A stretch of 8,553 bases of DNA from JBGVMW01 sp045125095 (GTDB lineage Bacteria; Bacillota; Clostridia; Lachnospirales; Lachnospiraceae): positions 1-8,553 of the forward strand of contig JBGVMW010000239.1 in assembly GCA_045125095.1 (NCBI GenBank), read 5' to 3'. Shown here piece by piece: positions 1 through 6,725 of this stretch. The translations under genes were made by a program, and so were the position numbers. Under the pieces are notes generated by a model. It was not told where the DNA came from, ran no database searches, and was given only the letters and a program-made list of their open reading frames with translations. Numbering within the stretch: position 1 is the stretch's first letter; each line of letters begins with the position of its first letter.

Positions 1-23
1 AAAAAAGTTAACTATTCAGAACA

Positions 24-47
24 GGACTGTGCTGAACTGCACAGTCC
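24..47. other. Perfect hairpin A inside the structured element
   Basis: GGACTGTGC (24-32) and GCACAGTCC (39-47) form a perfect, GC-rich 9-bp stem with the 6-nt loop TGAACT. No T-run follows on the + strand and none lies beyond the other arm, so it does not look like an intrinsic terminator in either direction. Confidence 0.8.
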
Positions 48-70
48 GTATGAAAACGTAGTGGCAGCAG

Positions 71-112
71 GCCAAAATCCATCACCGTAGGTGATTCTGC
101 ATGGATTTTGGC
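71..112. other. Perfect hairpin B with nested small hairpin
   Basis: GCCAAAATCCAT (71-82) pairs perfectly with ATGGATTTTGGC (101-112), a 12-bp stem. Within its loop ATCACC (81-86) can pair with GGTGAT (90-95) around the triloop GTA, with ATTCTGC-type bases left as a bulge. The two stems share bases 81-82, so they compete slightly at the boundary. No T-run follows. Confidence 0.8.
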
Positions 113-179
113 TCGTAACTATGAGGGTACTGAATAGTTACGAAAAAAGTTATATCACAAACAAAAGAGATAAATAAAA

Positions 180-1403
180 ATGAATCAAATATTTGATAGT
201 AGAGTAGAATACGCAGTCAAAAACATATGGCAGACACCGGCAGATGGAAATGGTGCTGAGGCAATGCGAAAATTGATGGAGGCAGCCGAAGAAGGAGATG
301 GAGATGCCTGTTATTTTCTTGCCAGATGTTATTTTGGAAGTTGTTTTGTGGACCCGGTGTTGGGATTTGAAGATAATGATGAATTAGGAGAACAGTATTT
401 ACAAAAGAGCCTTGAATTAGGAAGTGCCGTAGGTATGTTAGGTGCTTTGCGGGTGGGCGGTTTTGAACCGAAAGATGACAGATATGTATATCCTCCTTAT
501 AATTCTCTGGTTGAAGTATGGAAGGAAGTGGAGAAAAAAGCAAAAGCCGGACAAGGATTTTGCCAATTTATGTTGGGCGCGGCGTGTTATTATGGAGATG
601 CACCATACATTTTCGGGGTAGAAGAAAGATTATGGGAGAAAGCAATGGTGCAATACCGTAAAGAAGCTATCGCATGGTTAGATAAAAGTATTGCCAATGG
701 CTATGAACGTGGCATCGGCATGATGGTGTCTATTTATTCAGAAGGAGAATACGGCATACCGGAGAATGAACAACAACGAAACAGATACATTCAGATAGGA
801 GCAGACAAAAAGCTTGGACGTTTTGAATATATGTTAGCTGACCTATATGAAGAAAATGGAGAAATAGGGAAGGCAAAGGAGCTTTATGAGAGAGCAATAG
901 AACATTGTGAATATGACGCTTATTTCAAATTGGGACGTTTTTATACCTTTGATGGAGCACTTCAGAGGAATCTGGTAAAAGCAAAGGAGTATTTTGAACT
1001 TGCTCTTGATAAAGGAGAAGAAAAGGCAGGATGCTGGAATCGTCTTGGAGAAATTTATTTTTATGGAGGAGATGGAATCCAGGTAGATTACGATAAGGCA
1101 TTTTCTTATCTCAGAAATGCAAGAAGTAAAAATGACTGGTGTTCCGATATGCTTGGAACCTGTTATTTAAAAGGATTAGGAACGCCAGTGGATTATACTG
1201 CGGCAAGAAATGAGTTTGAAATCTACGAGAGTGAGTGTCTTTCCAGCATTGGATTAGGGGAAATTTATGCATATGGATTAGGCGTGGAGCAGAATATCAA
1301 GCTTGGAATACAGTATTTTAAGCAATTTCCGGATCATCCCCGTGTAATAGAAAATATGAGACACTTTAAGAAAACCCTTTTTGGTTGGAAACAGATTGAT
1401 TAA
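180..1403 (+). CDS. Sel1-like / TPR repeat protein
   Basis: A 407-residue protein built mostly of Sel1-like (TPR-related) helical repeats. Repeat-like units with the pattern A/G-x-x-x-L-G-x-x-Y-x-x-G and A-x-x-x-Y/W-x-x-A are visible at about residues 27-82, 120-172, 213-242, 246-281, 286-316, 320-350 and 353-382. Clear cores include FKLGRFY, NRLGEIYFYGG, MLGTCYLKGLG and GLGEIYAYGLG. There is no signal peptide, membrane segment or catalytic motif, so it is probably a cytosolic scaffold for protein-protein contacts; its partner is unknown. The ribosome binding site is weak (AAAGAGA about 10 nt upstream), and no clear promoter is seen between the structured element and the start. The gene ends 36 bp before the zinc-ribbon/LRR gene, so the two are probably co-transcribed. 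The family call is solid; the role is not known. Confidence 0.85.
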   Translation: MNQIFDSRVEYAVKNIWQTPADGNGAEAMRKLMEAAEEGDGDACYFLARCYFGSCFVDPVLGFEDNDELGEQYLQKSLELGSAVGMLGALRVGGFEPKDDRYVYPPYNSLVEVWKEVEKKAKAGQGFCQFMLGAACYYGDAPYIFGVEERLWEKAMVQYRKEAIAWLDKSIANGYERGIGMMVSIYSEGEYGIPENEQQRNRYIQIGADKKLGRFEYMLADLYEENGEIGKAKELYERAIEHCEYDAYFKLGRFYTFDGALQRNLVKAKEYFELALDKGEEKAGCWNRLGEIYFYGGDGIQVDYDKAFSYLRNARSKNDWCSDMLGTCYLKGLGTPVDYTAARNEFEIYESECLSSIGLGEIYAYGLGVEQNIKLGIQYFKQFPDHPRVIENMRHFKKTLFGWKQID

Positions 1404-1439
1404 ATGAGAAAGCAGCAAGAAATACGGTTGGAGTGAAGT

Positions 1440-3368
1440 ATGCGAAAAAAAGGAAAGAAATGTCCATTTTGTTCAAAGAAAATGGTATTAGAAAACAATA
1501 GATATAAATGTGGAAAATGTGGGTATTCCGTATTTGATAGCAATGCAAAGCCGGTGGGGGATTGGGGTGCGAATGAATATTCCACTACTAGTAATTCTTC
1601 CGTTTACCAAAATGTAACAAATGCAAATATGTTTGATTATGACCAAGACCATACAGAGCCGCGAAGAGCCGTAGTTGGTGCACCGGGAATCAGAATAAAT
1701 TGGTGTAAAGTCTTAGGTGGAATTGTTGGTATTGCGTTGGCTTGTGTTGGTATATGGAAAGGATATATTGTTGATGACAGAGAAACAAGTTATAGAACAG
1801 AAAGCATAAGTGTGACTTGGGATAAGGAATACGAGGAGGAAATAGCAGAAAAAAGTGATTTTCCACAGTCGGAATTCTTTCAGCAGTTTGTCTCTGTGGT
1901 ATTTCAGAAAGAATACACAGAAGTGACAGGAGAAGAATACGAAAGTATTACCAGCCTTCGACTAGGCGATAATAAGGAAGTGACGTATTCTATTAACGAT
2001 GGTGAAGAAGAGGTGCTGTATTTTGAGGAATACTATAGCGAAGATATGACAGATTTGAATTGTTTCCCGGGATTGAAAAAATTAGATTTATCAAATAGCA
2101 GTTGTATCCTAAGTAAAGGTGATTTTGACTCTCTGGCAAATCTGGAGGAAATTGGAACACAGGAATCTCCTTCTATACTTACGTCATTGATTCCGCATGT
2201 GGAGAAAATACGCAGTATAAAAATCGGAGATGATTTGATGATAGATTCCTTAGAAGGAATTGAGGAATTTACCAATTTAGAAGAACTTTATATAGAGGCA
2301 GAAGGAATAAGCAGCATAGAGGAAGTATGTAGTCTGGAACAGTTGAAGGTTCTGGTAATTGCAGATGGGGAAAGGATCCATAACTTTGGTCCACTTGCAG
2401 CATTGAAAAATCTGAAAACCCTTTCCATTACATCTTCTGAATTAAAAAATATAGAGTTTATCAGTGAAATGAAACAGTTAGAGGATGTGACAATCTGTAA
2501 AAGTTATATTAAGGATATAGCATGTCTTAGGGAACATAAAAACACATTAAAGCAACTTACTTTGATAGAGAACTATGAAGTTACGGACTACAGTGTGTTG
2601 GACGAACTTACAGGACTAGAGGAGGCTGCTATAGAATTTACATATGATTCGATTCTCCCTTCCTTTGCAGGAATGACAAATATGCAAACTCTTTCCGTAG
2701 TTGGGGCAGAAGATATTCGTTTTGTGGGAAATGCAGTAAATGTAACAGAGCTTACTCTTGCGGATTGTAATTTGGAAAACATGGAAGTTCTTACTGGCCT
2801 GAATAATCTAAAAGCATTACATATCAATGAGGCAGGAACTTATACGAAAAACCTGTCACCGTTGATGAAACTTACCGGTTTGGAGCTTTTAGATATTAGT
2901 GGAACAAACATATTTGGTTATGTGGAAGAATTATTGTCCTTGCCTAATCTCAAAGAGTTTTATATGGATGAATGTGTAGTCGCTTTTGATTTTAACAAAA
3001 TAACAGGAAATGAAATGATAAAGACATTGAGTATGAAAGAAGTGACGCTACTAGATTATGGCGCAGACTATGATGAGCAGAAATATTATGCCAATGGAGA
3101 GGGAACACAGATAAGTATTTCAGATTATACAGAAGCCTTTCAGAAGTTTCCAAATGTGACAGAGCTATATCTGGCAGGAGATGAAATTGATAACATTGAT
3201 TTTGTAAAATACCTTCCATTGTTAGAGGTGTTAGATATTTCTGATAATTATGTTTCCAGTGTGGCACCATTAAAGGAGCTTCCGAATTTGGAAGTGTTGT
3301 GGTGCCAAGATAATGACATTATGGATGTATCCGAGTTAGGAAGCGAAGTGACAGTGATAGCAGAATAA
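1440..3368 (+). CDS. Zinc-ribbon, single-TM, leucine-rich repeat protein
   Basis: A 642-residue protein in three parts. Residues 8-27 carry CPFC and CGKC, a CxxC-x12-CxxC zinc ribbon. After a polar linker, residues about 88-107 (core VLGGIVGIALACVGIW) form one membrane helix, preceded by Arg/Lys (RRAVV, R85, K90) and followed by acidic residues, which predicts the ribbon inside and the rest outside. Residues about 165-635 are leucine-rich repeats, with units such as FPGLKKLDLSNS, LKNLKTLSITSS, LNNLKALHIN, LTGLELLDISGTN and LPLLEVLDISDN, in an internalin-like style. No LPxTG motif or other wall anchor is present, so the membrane helix is the likely anchor. GGAG at 1430-1433 lies 6 nt before ATG, which supports this start. 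The repeats probably bind a protein or surface ligand; no ligand can be named. A zinc-ribbon protein with an extracellular sensor-like domain is a recurring Firmicute design. Confidence 0.85.
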   Translation: MRKKGKKCPFCSKKMVLENNRYKCGKCGYSVFDSNAKPVGDWGANEYSTTSNSSVYQNVTNANMFDYDQDHTEPRRAVVGAPGIRINWCKVLGGIVGIALACVGIWKGYIVDDRETSYRTESISVTWDKEYEEEIAEKSDFPQSEFFQQFVSVVFQKEYTEVTGEEYESITSLRLGDNKEVTYSINDGEEEVLYFEEYYSEDMTDLNCFPGLKKLDLSNSSCILSKGDFDSLANLEEIGTQESPSILTSLIPHVEKIRSIKIGDDLMIDSLEGIEEFTNLEELYIEAEGISSIEEVCSLEQLKVLVIADGERIHNFGPLAALKNLKTLSITSSELKNIEFISEMKQLEDVTICKSYIKDIACLREHKNTLKQLTLIENYEVTDYSVLDELTGLEEAAIEFTYDSILPSFAGMTNMQTLSVVGAEDIRFVGNAVNVTELTLADCNLENMEVLTGLNNLKALHINEAGTYTKNLSPLMKLTGLELLDISGTNIFGYVEELLSLPNLKEFYMDECVVAFDFNKITGNEMIKTLSMKEVTLLDYGADYDEQKYYANGEGTQISISDYTEAFQKFPNVTELYLAGDEIDNIDFVKYLPLLEVLDISDNYVSSVAPLKELPNLEVLWCQDNDIMDVSELGSEVTVIAE

Positions 3369-3402
3369 TGGTAACGTGAATAAGCAATAGTAGGAGAGAG
3401 CA

Positions 3403-4542
3403 ATGGATAGCAAATTAGTATTAGAATACATGCATTTGGCAGAAAAATTAAAATGCAATACAAGACATTCCTGGACATCCTCCGGGAGACAGGAAAGTGT
3501 GTCTGAGCATTGCCATAGAATGTCCATGTTTGCATATTTTATAAAAGACCAATTTCCGGAAGCGGATATCGATAAAGTGGTGGAAATGTGTGTGTTTCAT
3601 GATATTGGAGAAGCCATTACAGGGGATATTCCATCCTTTTATAAGACAGAAAAAAATGAGGAATATGAAAACCAGTGCAGAAAAGAGTTGTTTGCAAAAA
3701 TGCCGCAACCTTTGGGTAGTGAGCTTACAGAGTTGATGCAGGAATTTGAAGAACAGAATACTTTGGAAGCAAAGATAGCAAAGGCATTAGATAAGTTGGA
3801 AGCAGTAATTCAACATGATGAAGCTGACATTTCTACCTGGATTCCATTAGAATTTGATTTGCAATACACATATGCAGAAGCGGCAACTGCATTTTCAGAA
3901 TATCTTACTGCGTTAAAGGAAGATGTAGATGATCTGACAACAAAGCGAATTGAAGAAGCAACGAAAAGAACCGGTGGTGCAGTTATCTTGGCATCGAATT
4001 CGCCACGAAGAAAAGAATTGCTGACACAGATGGGAATTTCTTTTATTGTGCGACCGGCAACCGGAGAAGAAGTAATTACCAGTACCGATCCCGAAGCAGT
4101 AGTAAAAGAATTGTCCGAGCAAAAGGCGGCGGAAGTTGCAAAAAATGTAGAAGATGGTATTATCATTGGCGCAGATACTGTGGTTGCATATCAAGGTGAA
4201 ATTATGGGAAAACCAAAGGATGAACAGGATGCCTTTCGTATGTTAAAAGCATTACAGGGAAACACCCATCAGGTGTATACAGGAGTGACAATTATCCGGA
4301 AAAAGGCAGGAGAAGAAGCTACGAGAACTGTATTTGCAGAAAAGACAGAAGTTGTTTTCTTTGAAACTGAGGATGAAGACTTGAAACGCTATATCCAAAC
4401 CGGCGACTGCATGGATAAAGCAGGTTCCTATGGAATTCAGACAGCCGGAGGATTCTTAGTAAAGGAGATTCATGGCGATTACAATAATGTAGTAGGTTTG
4501 CCTGCTGCGAAAGTGAAACGAATATTAGATAGCTTACAATGA
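3403..4542 (+). CDS. HD-domain 5'-nucleotidase fused to Maf nucleotide pyrophosphatase
   Basis: One continuous 379-residue frame with two enzymes. Residues 1-185 match the HD_3/YfbR type: metal and catalytic positions H36, H66-D67, E70, D75 and D130 are all present with YfbR-like spacing, and R21/W24 sit where YfbR has its conserved Arg-Trp. Residues 193-379 form a full-length Maf domain (usual length about 190): ASNSPRRKELL at 197-207, GADTVV at 256-261 with catalytic-type D258, GKP at 269-271, DKAGSYGIQ at 338-346 and GDYNNVVGLP at 358-367. Known chemistry: Maf removes pyrophosphate from (modified) UTP, dTTP and similar nucleotides; YfbR releases phosphate from dNMPs. The inferred joint role is two-step clean-up of unwanted pyrimidine nucleotides in the cytosol. 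AGGAG (3392-3396) lies 6 nt before ATG. There is no internal stop, frameshift or credible internal start at the domain boundary (about 186-192). Confidence 0.9.
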   Translation: MDSKLVLEYMHLAEKLKCNTRHSWTSSGRQESVSEHCHRMSMFAYFIKDQFPEADIDKVVEMCVFHDIGEAITGDIPSFYKTEKNEEYENQCRKELFAKMPQPLGSELTELMQEFEEQNTLEAKIAKALDKLEAVIQHDEADISTWIPLEFDLQYTYAEAATAFSEYLTALKEDVDDLTTKRIEEATKRTGGAVILASNSPRRKELLTQMGISFIVRPATGEEVITSTDPEAVVKELSEQKAAEVAKNVEDGIIIGADTVVAYQGEIMGKPKDEQDAFRMLKALQGNTHQVYTGVTIIRKKAGEEATRTVFAEKTEVVFFETEDEDLKRYIQTGDCMDKAGSYGIQTAGGFLVKEIHGDYNNVVGLPAAKVKRILDSLQ

Positions 4543-4609
4543 TTCGGAGATAGTGAATGTGTTGACAACCAACTATCATAATGGAGTTTGGAAAAGGATT
4601 ATAGAGTGA

Positions 4610-4622
4610 GGGAGAAAGGGAG
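4610..4622 (+). promoter_or_regulatory. Double ribosome binding site; two possible starts for the HAD gene
   Basis: The purine run contains GGGAG at 4610-4614, 8 nt before ATG 4623, and AAGGGAG at 4616-4622, 9 nt before GTG 4632. The GTG start would give MIKLVASDLDGT, the usual N-terminus of Cof-type HAD phosphatases; the ATG start adds Met-Cys-Gly. Both are plausible. Confidence 0.5.
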
Positions 4623-5420
4623 ATGTGTGGAGTGATAAAGTTAGTAGCAAGTGATTTAGACGGAACACTGTTGCAGGATGGAAAAAAGGATGTAAGTGAT
4701 GAAGCAATCACTTGGATTCGGAGGTTAAAAGAGCAGGGGATTTTGTTTGCTGCTGCAAGTGGCAGACAGTACGAAAGCTTACGAAAGTTATTTGAACCGG
4801 TAAAAGACGAGATTGCATATATTGCAGACAACGGAGCCTGTGTGGTATATCAGGGAGAAGTCTTGTATAAAAATTGTATTGACCGGGGAATCGGCAAAGA
4901 AATATTACAAGCCATTCTTGATAGAGACGGTTGTGAAATTGCACTATCCGGCATTAAGACATTGTATTTGCAGGCAAAATCCCCTGAGTATGTGGAATAT
5001 GCAAAAACCGTGATGAAAAATACAGTAACTTCCGTTGATGATATTTTGTCCGTAGAGGAACCGTATATTAAGATATCTATATATGAACCGGAAGGAGTGC
5101 AACATAGTGAGGGATATTTTCAGGACATGTTTGGAGATAAAGTAACCGTTGTGACTTCCGGCAATTTCTGGATGGATATTGTAGCAAAGGGAGTCAACAA
5201 AGGCGCTGCTATGGTAATGTTGCAAAAGAAATTGGGCGTAAAACCATCTGAATGTATGGCGTTTGGTGATCATTACAATGACGTAGAATTGTTGCAAAGT
5301 GTCGGCTTTCCGTATGCCATGGACAACGCCAGACCAGAGATTTATGAAATGTGTAAATATCACACAAAGCGGGTGGAGACAGTGCTGCAGTCTTTGGTAG
5401 AAGGAACATGGGATTTGTAG
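4623..5420 (+). CDS. Cof-type HAD-IIB family phosphatase
   Basis: A 265-residue cytosolic hydrolase of the haloacid dehalogenase superfamily, Cof/YbiV-like subgroup, whose known members remove phosphate from sugar phosphates, FMN or related small molecules. Motif I is DLDGT at 11-15 (nucleophile D11, acid/base D13), motif II has S46 in AAASGR, motif III is K193 in VNKG, and motif IV is GDHYND at 215-220. The region between motifs II and III (about 75-185) is the type IIB cap that decides substrate, and nothing in it names the substrate. The length is normal for the family. It lies 80 bp after the HD-Maf gene and 50 bp before the acidic small ORF. The start could be GTG 4632 rather than ATG 4623 (see the ribosome-binding-site entry). 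The family call is very safe; the substrate is unknown. Confidence 0.92.
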   Translation: MCGVIKLVASDLDGTLLQDGKKDVSDEAITWIRRLKEQGILFAAASGRQYESLRKLFEPVKDEIAYIADNGACVVYQGEVLYKNCIDRGIGKEILQAILDRDGCEIALSGIKTLYLQAKSPEYVEYAKTVMKNTVTSVDDILSVEEPYIKISIYEPEGVQHSEGYFQDMFGDKVTVVTSGNFWMDIVAKGVNKGAAMVMLQKKLGVKPSECMAFGDHYNDVELLQSVGFPYAMDNARPEIYEMCKYHTKRVETVLQSLVEGTWDL

Positions 5421-5470
5421 AATAACGAGAGAACAAAAATGGGAAACAGTAATAAAATAGGAGAAAAATT

Positions 5471-5731
5471 ATGGTATTCAAAGAACAGTATGTAAAAGCA
5501 TTTTTAGAGAAGCAGTCACAGTTATATGATGAACCGGTTGCAGAAACAGTAGAAGAAGCAGATGAATTTCTTGATATCAGTATGGCAACCGTATGCGATG
5601 ACATGAGAGATGTAAAACAGTATTTAAAAGAGATTGGAGCAGATATTTGCGGCATGACATTAGAGGATATTGAAGATATGCCGGAAGTGTTTGCGATGCC
5701 GGATGGAAAATATTTAGTGCTTGAAGTGTAG
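5471..5731 (+). CDS. Small acidic protein of unknown function
   Basis: An 86-residue protein with about 22 Asp/Glu against 7 Lys/Arg, so strongly acidic. It has no signal peptide or membrane helix. It reads as helical in the first two thirds (YVKAFLEKQ, VKQYLKEIGADI), followed by TLEDIEDMPEVFAMPDG and a terminal hydrophobic strand KYLVLEV. Two cysteines (C42, C60) are not in a metal-binding arrangement. AGGAG (5459-5463) lies 7 nt before ATG, and codon use matches the neighbours, so it is very likely a real gene. It sits between the HAD phosphatase and the DegV gene and could be co-transcribed with the former. I do not recognise the family with confidence. Confidence 0.75.
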   Translation: MVFKEQYVKAFLEKQSQLYDEPVAETVEEADEFLDISMATVCDDMRDVKQYLKEIGADICGMTLEDIEDMPEVFAMPDGKYLVLEV

Positions 5732-5761
5732 TTTACAAAACAATATTCGCTATGATAGAAT
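5732..5761 (+). promoter_or_regulatory. Probable sigma-A promoter for the degV-family gene
   Basis: TTTACA (5732-5737) and TAGAAT (5756-5761) are separated by 18 bp, and TGA just before the -10 box gives an extended -10 (TGnTAGAAT). Transcription would start near 5768, leaving a leader of about 25 nt that contains the GGAGG site. The -35 box begins directly after the stop codon of the small acidic gene. Confidence 0.6.
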
Positions 5762-5780
5762 AGATAATATTATGTTTTTT

Positions 5781-5785
5781 GGAGG
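5781..5785 (+). promoter_or_regulatory. Strong ribosome binding site that fixes a TTG start
   Basis: GGAGG lies 8 nt before TTG 5794. An upstream in-frame TTG at 5779 overlaps this site and so is unlikely to be the start. Confidence 0.75.
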
Positions 5786-5793
5786 AATGCAAT

Positions 5794-6672
5794 TTGCAGA
5801 AAATAAGAATTGTAACAGATAGTAACAGTGGTATTACACAAAATGAAGCAAAAGAGTTAGGAATTGATGTGATACCGATGCCTTTCGATATTGACGGAGA
5901 GACTTTCTATGAGGATATCACACTGACGCAGGAAGAATTTTATAAAAAATTGCAGGAAGGCTCCGACATCAGCACTTCCCAGCCATCCATAGAGACCGTT
6001 ACAAGCTTGTGGGATAAGCTGTTAGAAGAAAATGATGCGATTGTTCACATTCCAATGTCAAGTGGCTTGAGTGGCTCCTGCCAGACAGCAATGGCAATGT
6101 CAGCAGAATATGGTGGAAAAGTTCAGGTCGTAGATAACCAGAGAATTTCAGTTACGATGAAGCGTTCTGTCATGGAAGCATTAGAACTGGTGCGTCAGGG
6201 AAAAACAGCTTCGGAAGTGAAGCAGATCCTGGAAGAAACAAAATTTGATTCTAGCATCTACATTACGTTAGATACATTGAAATACTTGAAAAAAGGCGGA
6301 AGAATTACACCGGCGGCTGCAGCTTTTGGAACACTTTTGAGAATCAAACCCGTCTTGCAGATTCAAGGAGAAAAGCTAGATGCTTTCGCGAAAGCAAGAA
6401 CAGCAAAGCAGGCGAAAACCATTATGACAGATGCAATTAAGAAGGACATGGAAACACGTTTTGACACAGAGGGCAAAGGAGACATTGTGTATTTGGACAT
6501 TGCATATACCAATAACAGAGAAGCGGCAGAGGAATTCAAGGCAGAAGTACAGAAATTATTCCCGGATGTTACAGCGGAAATGTATATCAATCCATTATCC
6601 CTAAGCGTATCCTGTCACATTGGACCGGGAGCATTAGCTGTTACCTGTACAAAGAAATTGACAGAACTTTAA
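5794..6672 (+). CDS. DegV family protein (FakB-like fatty-acid-binding protein)
   Basis: With the TTG start the protein is 292 residues, normal for DegV/FakB proteins (about 280-290). These cytosolic proteins bind a fatty acid and, with the kinase FakA, present it for phosphorylation into phospholipid synthesis. Landmarks are TDSNSG at 8-13, STSQPS at 60-65, the fatty-acid head-group loop PMSSGLSGS at 87-95, DTLKYLKKGGRI at 160-171 (R170 of the type conserved in FakB), LLRIKPVLQI at 181-190 and HIGPGALAV at 275-283 (H275 in the conserved His position). The starting MQKIRIVTDS is the usual family N-terminus and supports TTG 5794 over TTG 5779. The gene has its own promoter and a terminator downstream, so it may be expressed alone. 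No fakA-like gene is in the window, so use of fatty acid as ligand is inferred from the family. Confidence 0.9.
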   Translation: MQKIRIVTDSNSGITQNEAKELGIDVIPMPFDIDGETFYEDITLTQEEFYKKLQEGSDISTSQPSIETVTSLWDKLLEENDAIVHIPMSSGLSGSCQTAMAMSAEYGGKVQVVDNQRISVTMKRSVMEALELVRQGKTASEVKQILEETKFDSSIYITLDTLKYLKKGGRITPAAAAFGTLLRIKPVLQIQGEKLDAFAKARTAKQAKTIMTDAIKKDMETRFDTEGKGDIVYLDIAYTNNREAAEEFKAEVQKLFPDVTAEMYINPLSLSVSCHIGPGALAVTCTKKLTEL

Positions 6673-6725
6673 AAATTTATGATACATTTGTATGGTAAAA
6701 GGTCTCATTTTTGAATGCGTTACAC

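Larger units (their letters stand above)
1..152. repeat. Structured intergenic element with terminal inverted repeats
   Basis: This non-coding stretch is far more structured than the other gaps in the window. A perfect 11-bp inverted repeat, TAACTATTCAG (9-19) and CTGAATAGTTA (130-140), encloses two perfect hairpins (24-47 and 71-112). The 10-mer AAAAAAGTTA occurs just outside each arm (1-10 and 143-152). The right arm can also pair with a closer segment (115-122 with 134-141), which gives an alternative fold. No open reading frame of note is present. The layout fits a small non-autonomous mobile element (MITE-like) or a dispersed palindromic repeat; a structured RNA or leader of the downstream gene is the other option. 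Copy number cannot be judged from this window. The structure is seen directly; the class is inferred. Confidence 0.65.

Noticed and set aside
24..60. Hairpin A as a terminator of a gene to the left
   Set aside because: The stem is strong but is followed by GTATGAAAACG rather than a T-run, and no gene is visible to the left.
108..155. Promoter for the Sel1-repeat gene within or after the structured element
   Set aside because: TTGGCT at 108-113 and A/T-rich hexamers downstream do not give a convincing -10 at proper spacing; a promoter may exist but cannot be supported.
1404..1436. Ten-codon mini-ORF (ATG to TGA) directly after the Sel1 gene stop
   Set aside because: It has no ribosome binding site of its own and overlaps the ribosome binding site of the next gene; probably chance.
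4562..4590. Perfect TTGACA box in the gap before the HAD phosphatase gene
   Set aside because: No -10-like hexamer lies 16-18 bp downstream; the nearest candidates (TATCAT, CATAAT) are only 6-9 bp away. Not supported as a promoter.
4319..4831. 170-codon - strand open frame opposite the Maf domain and HAD start
   Set aside because: It spans two well-supported + strand genes and the gap between them and shows no domain or ribosome binding site.
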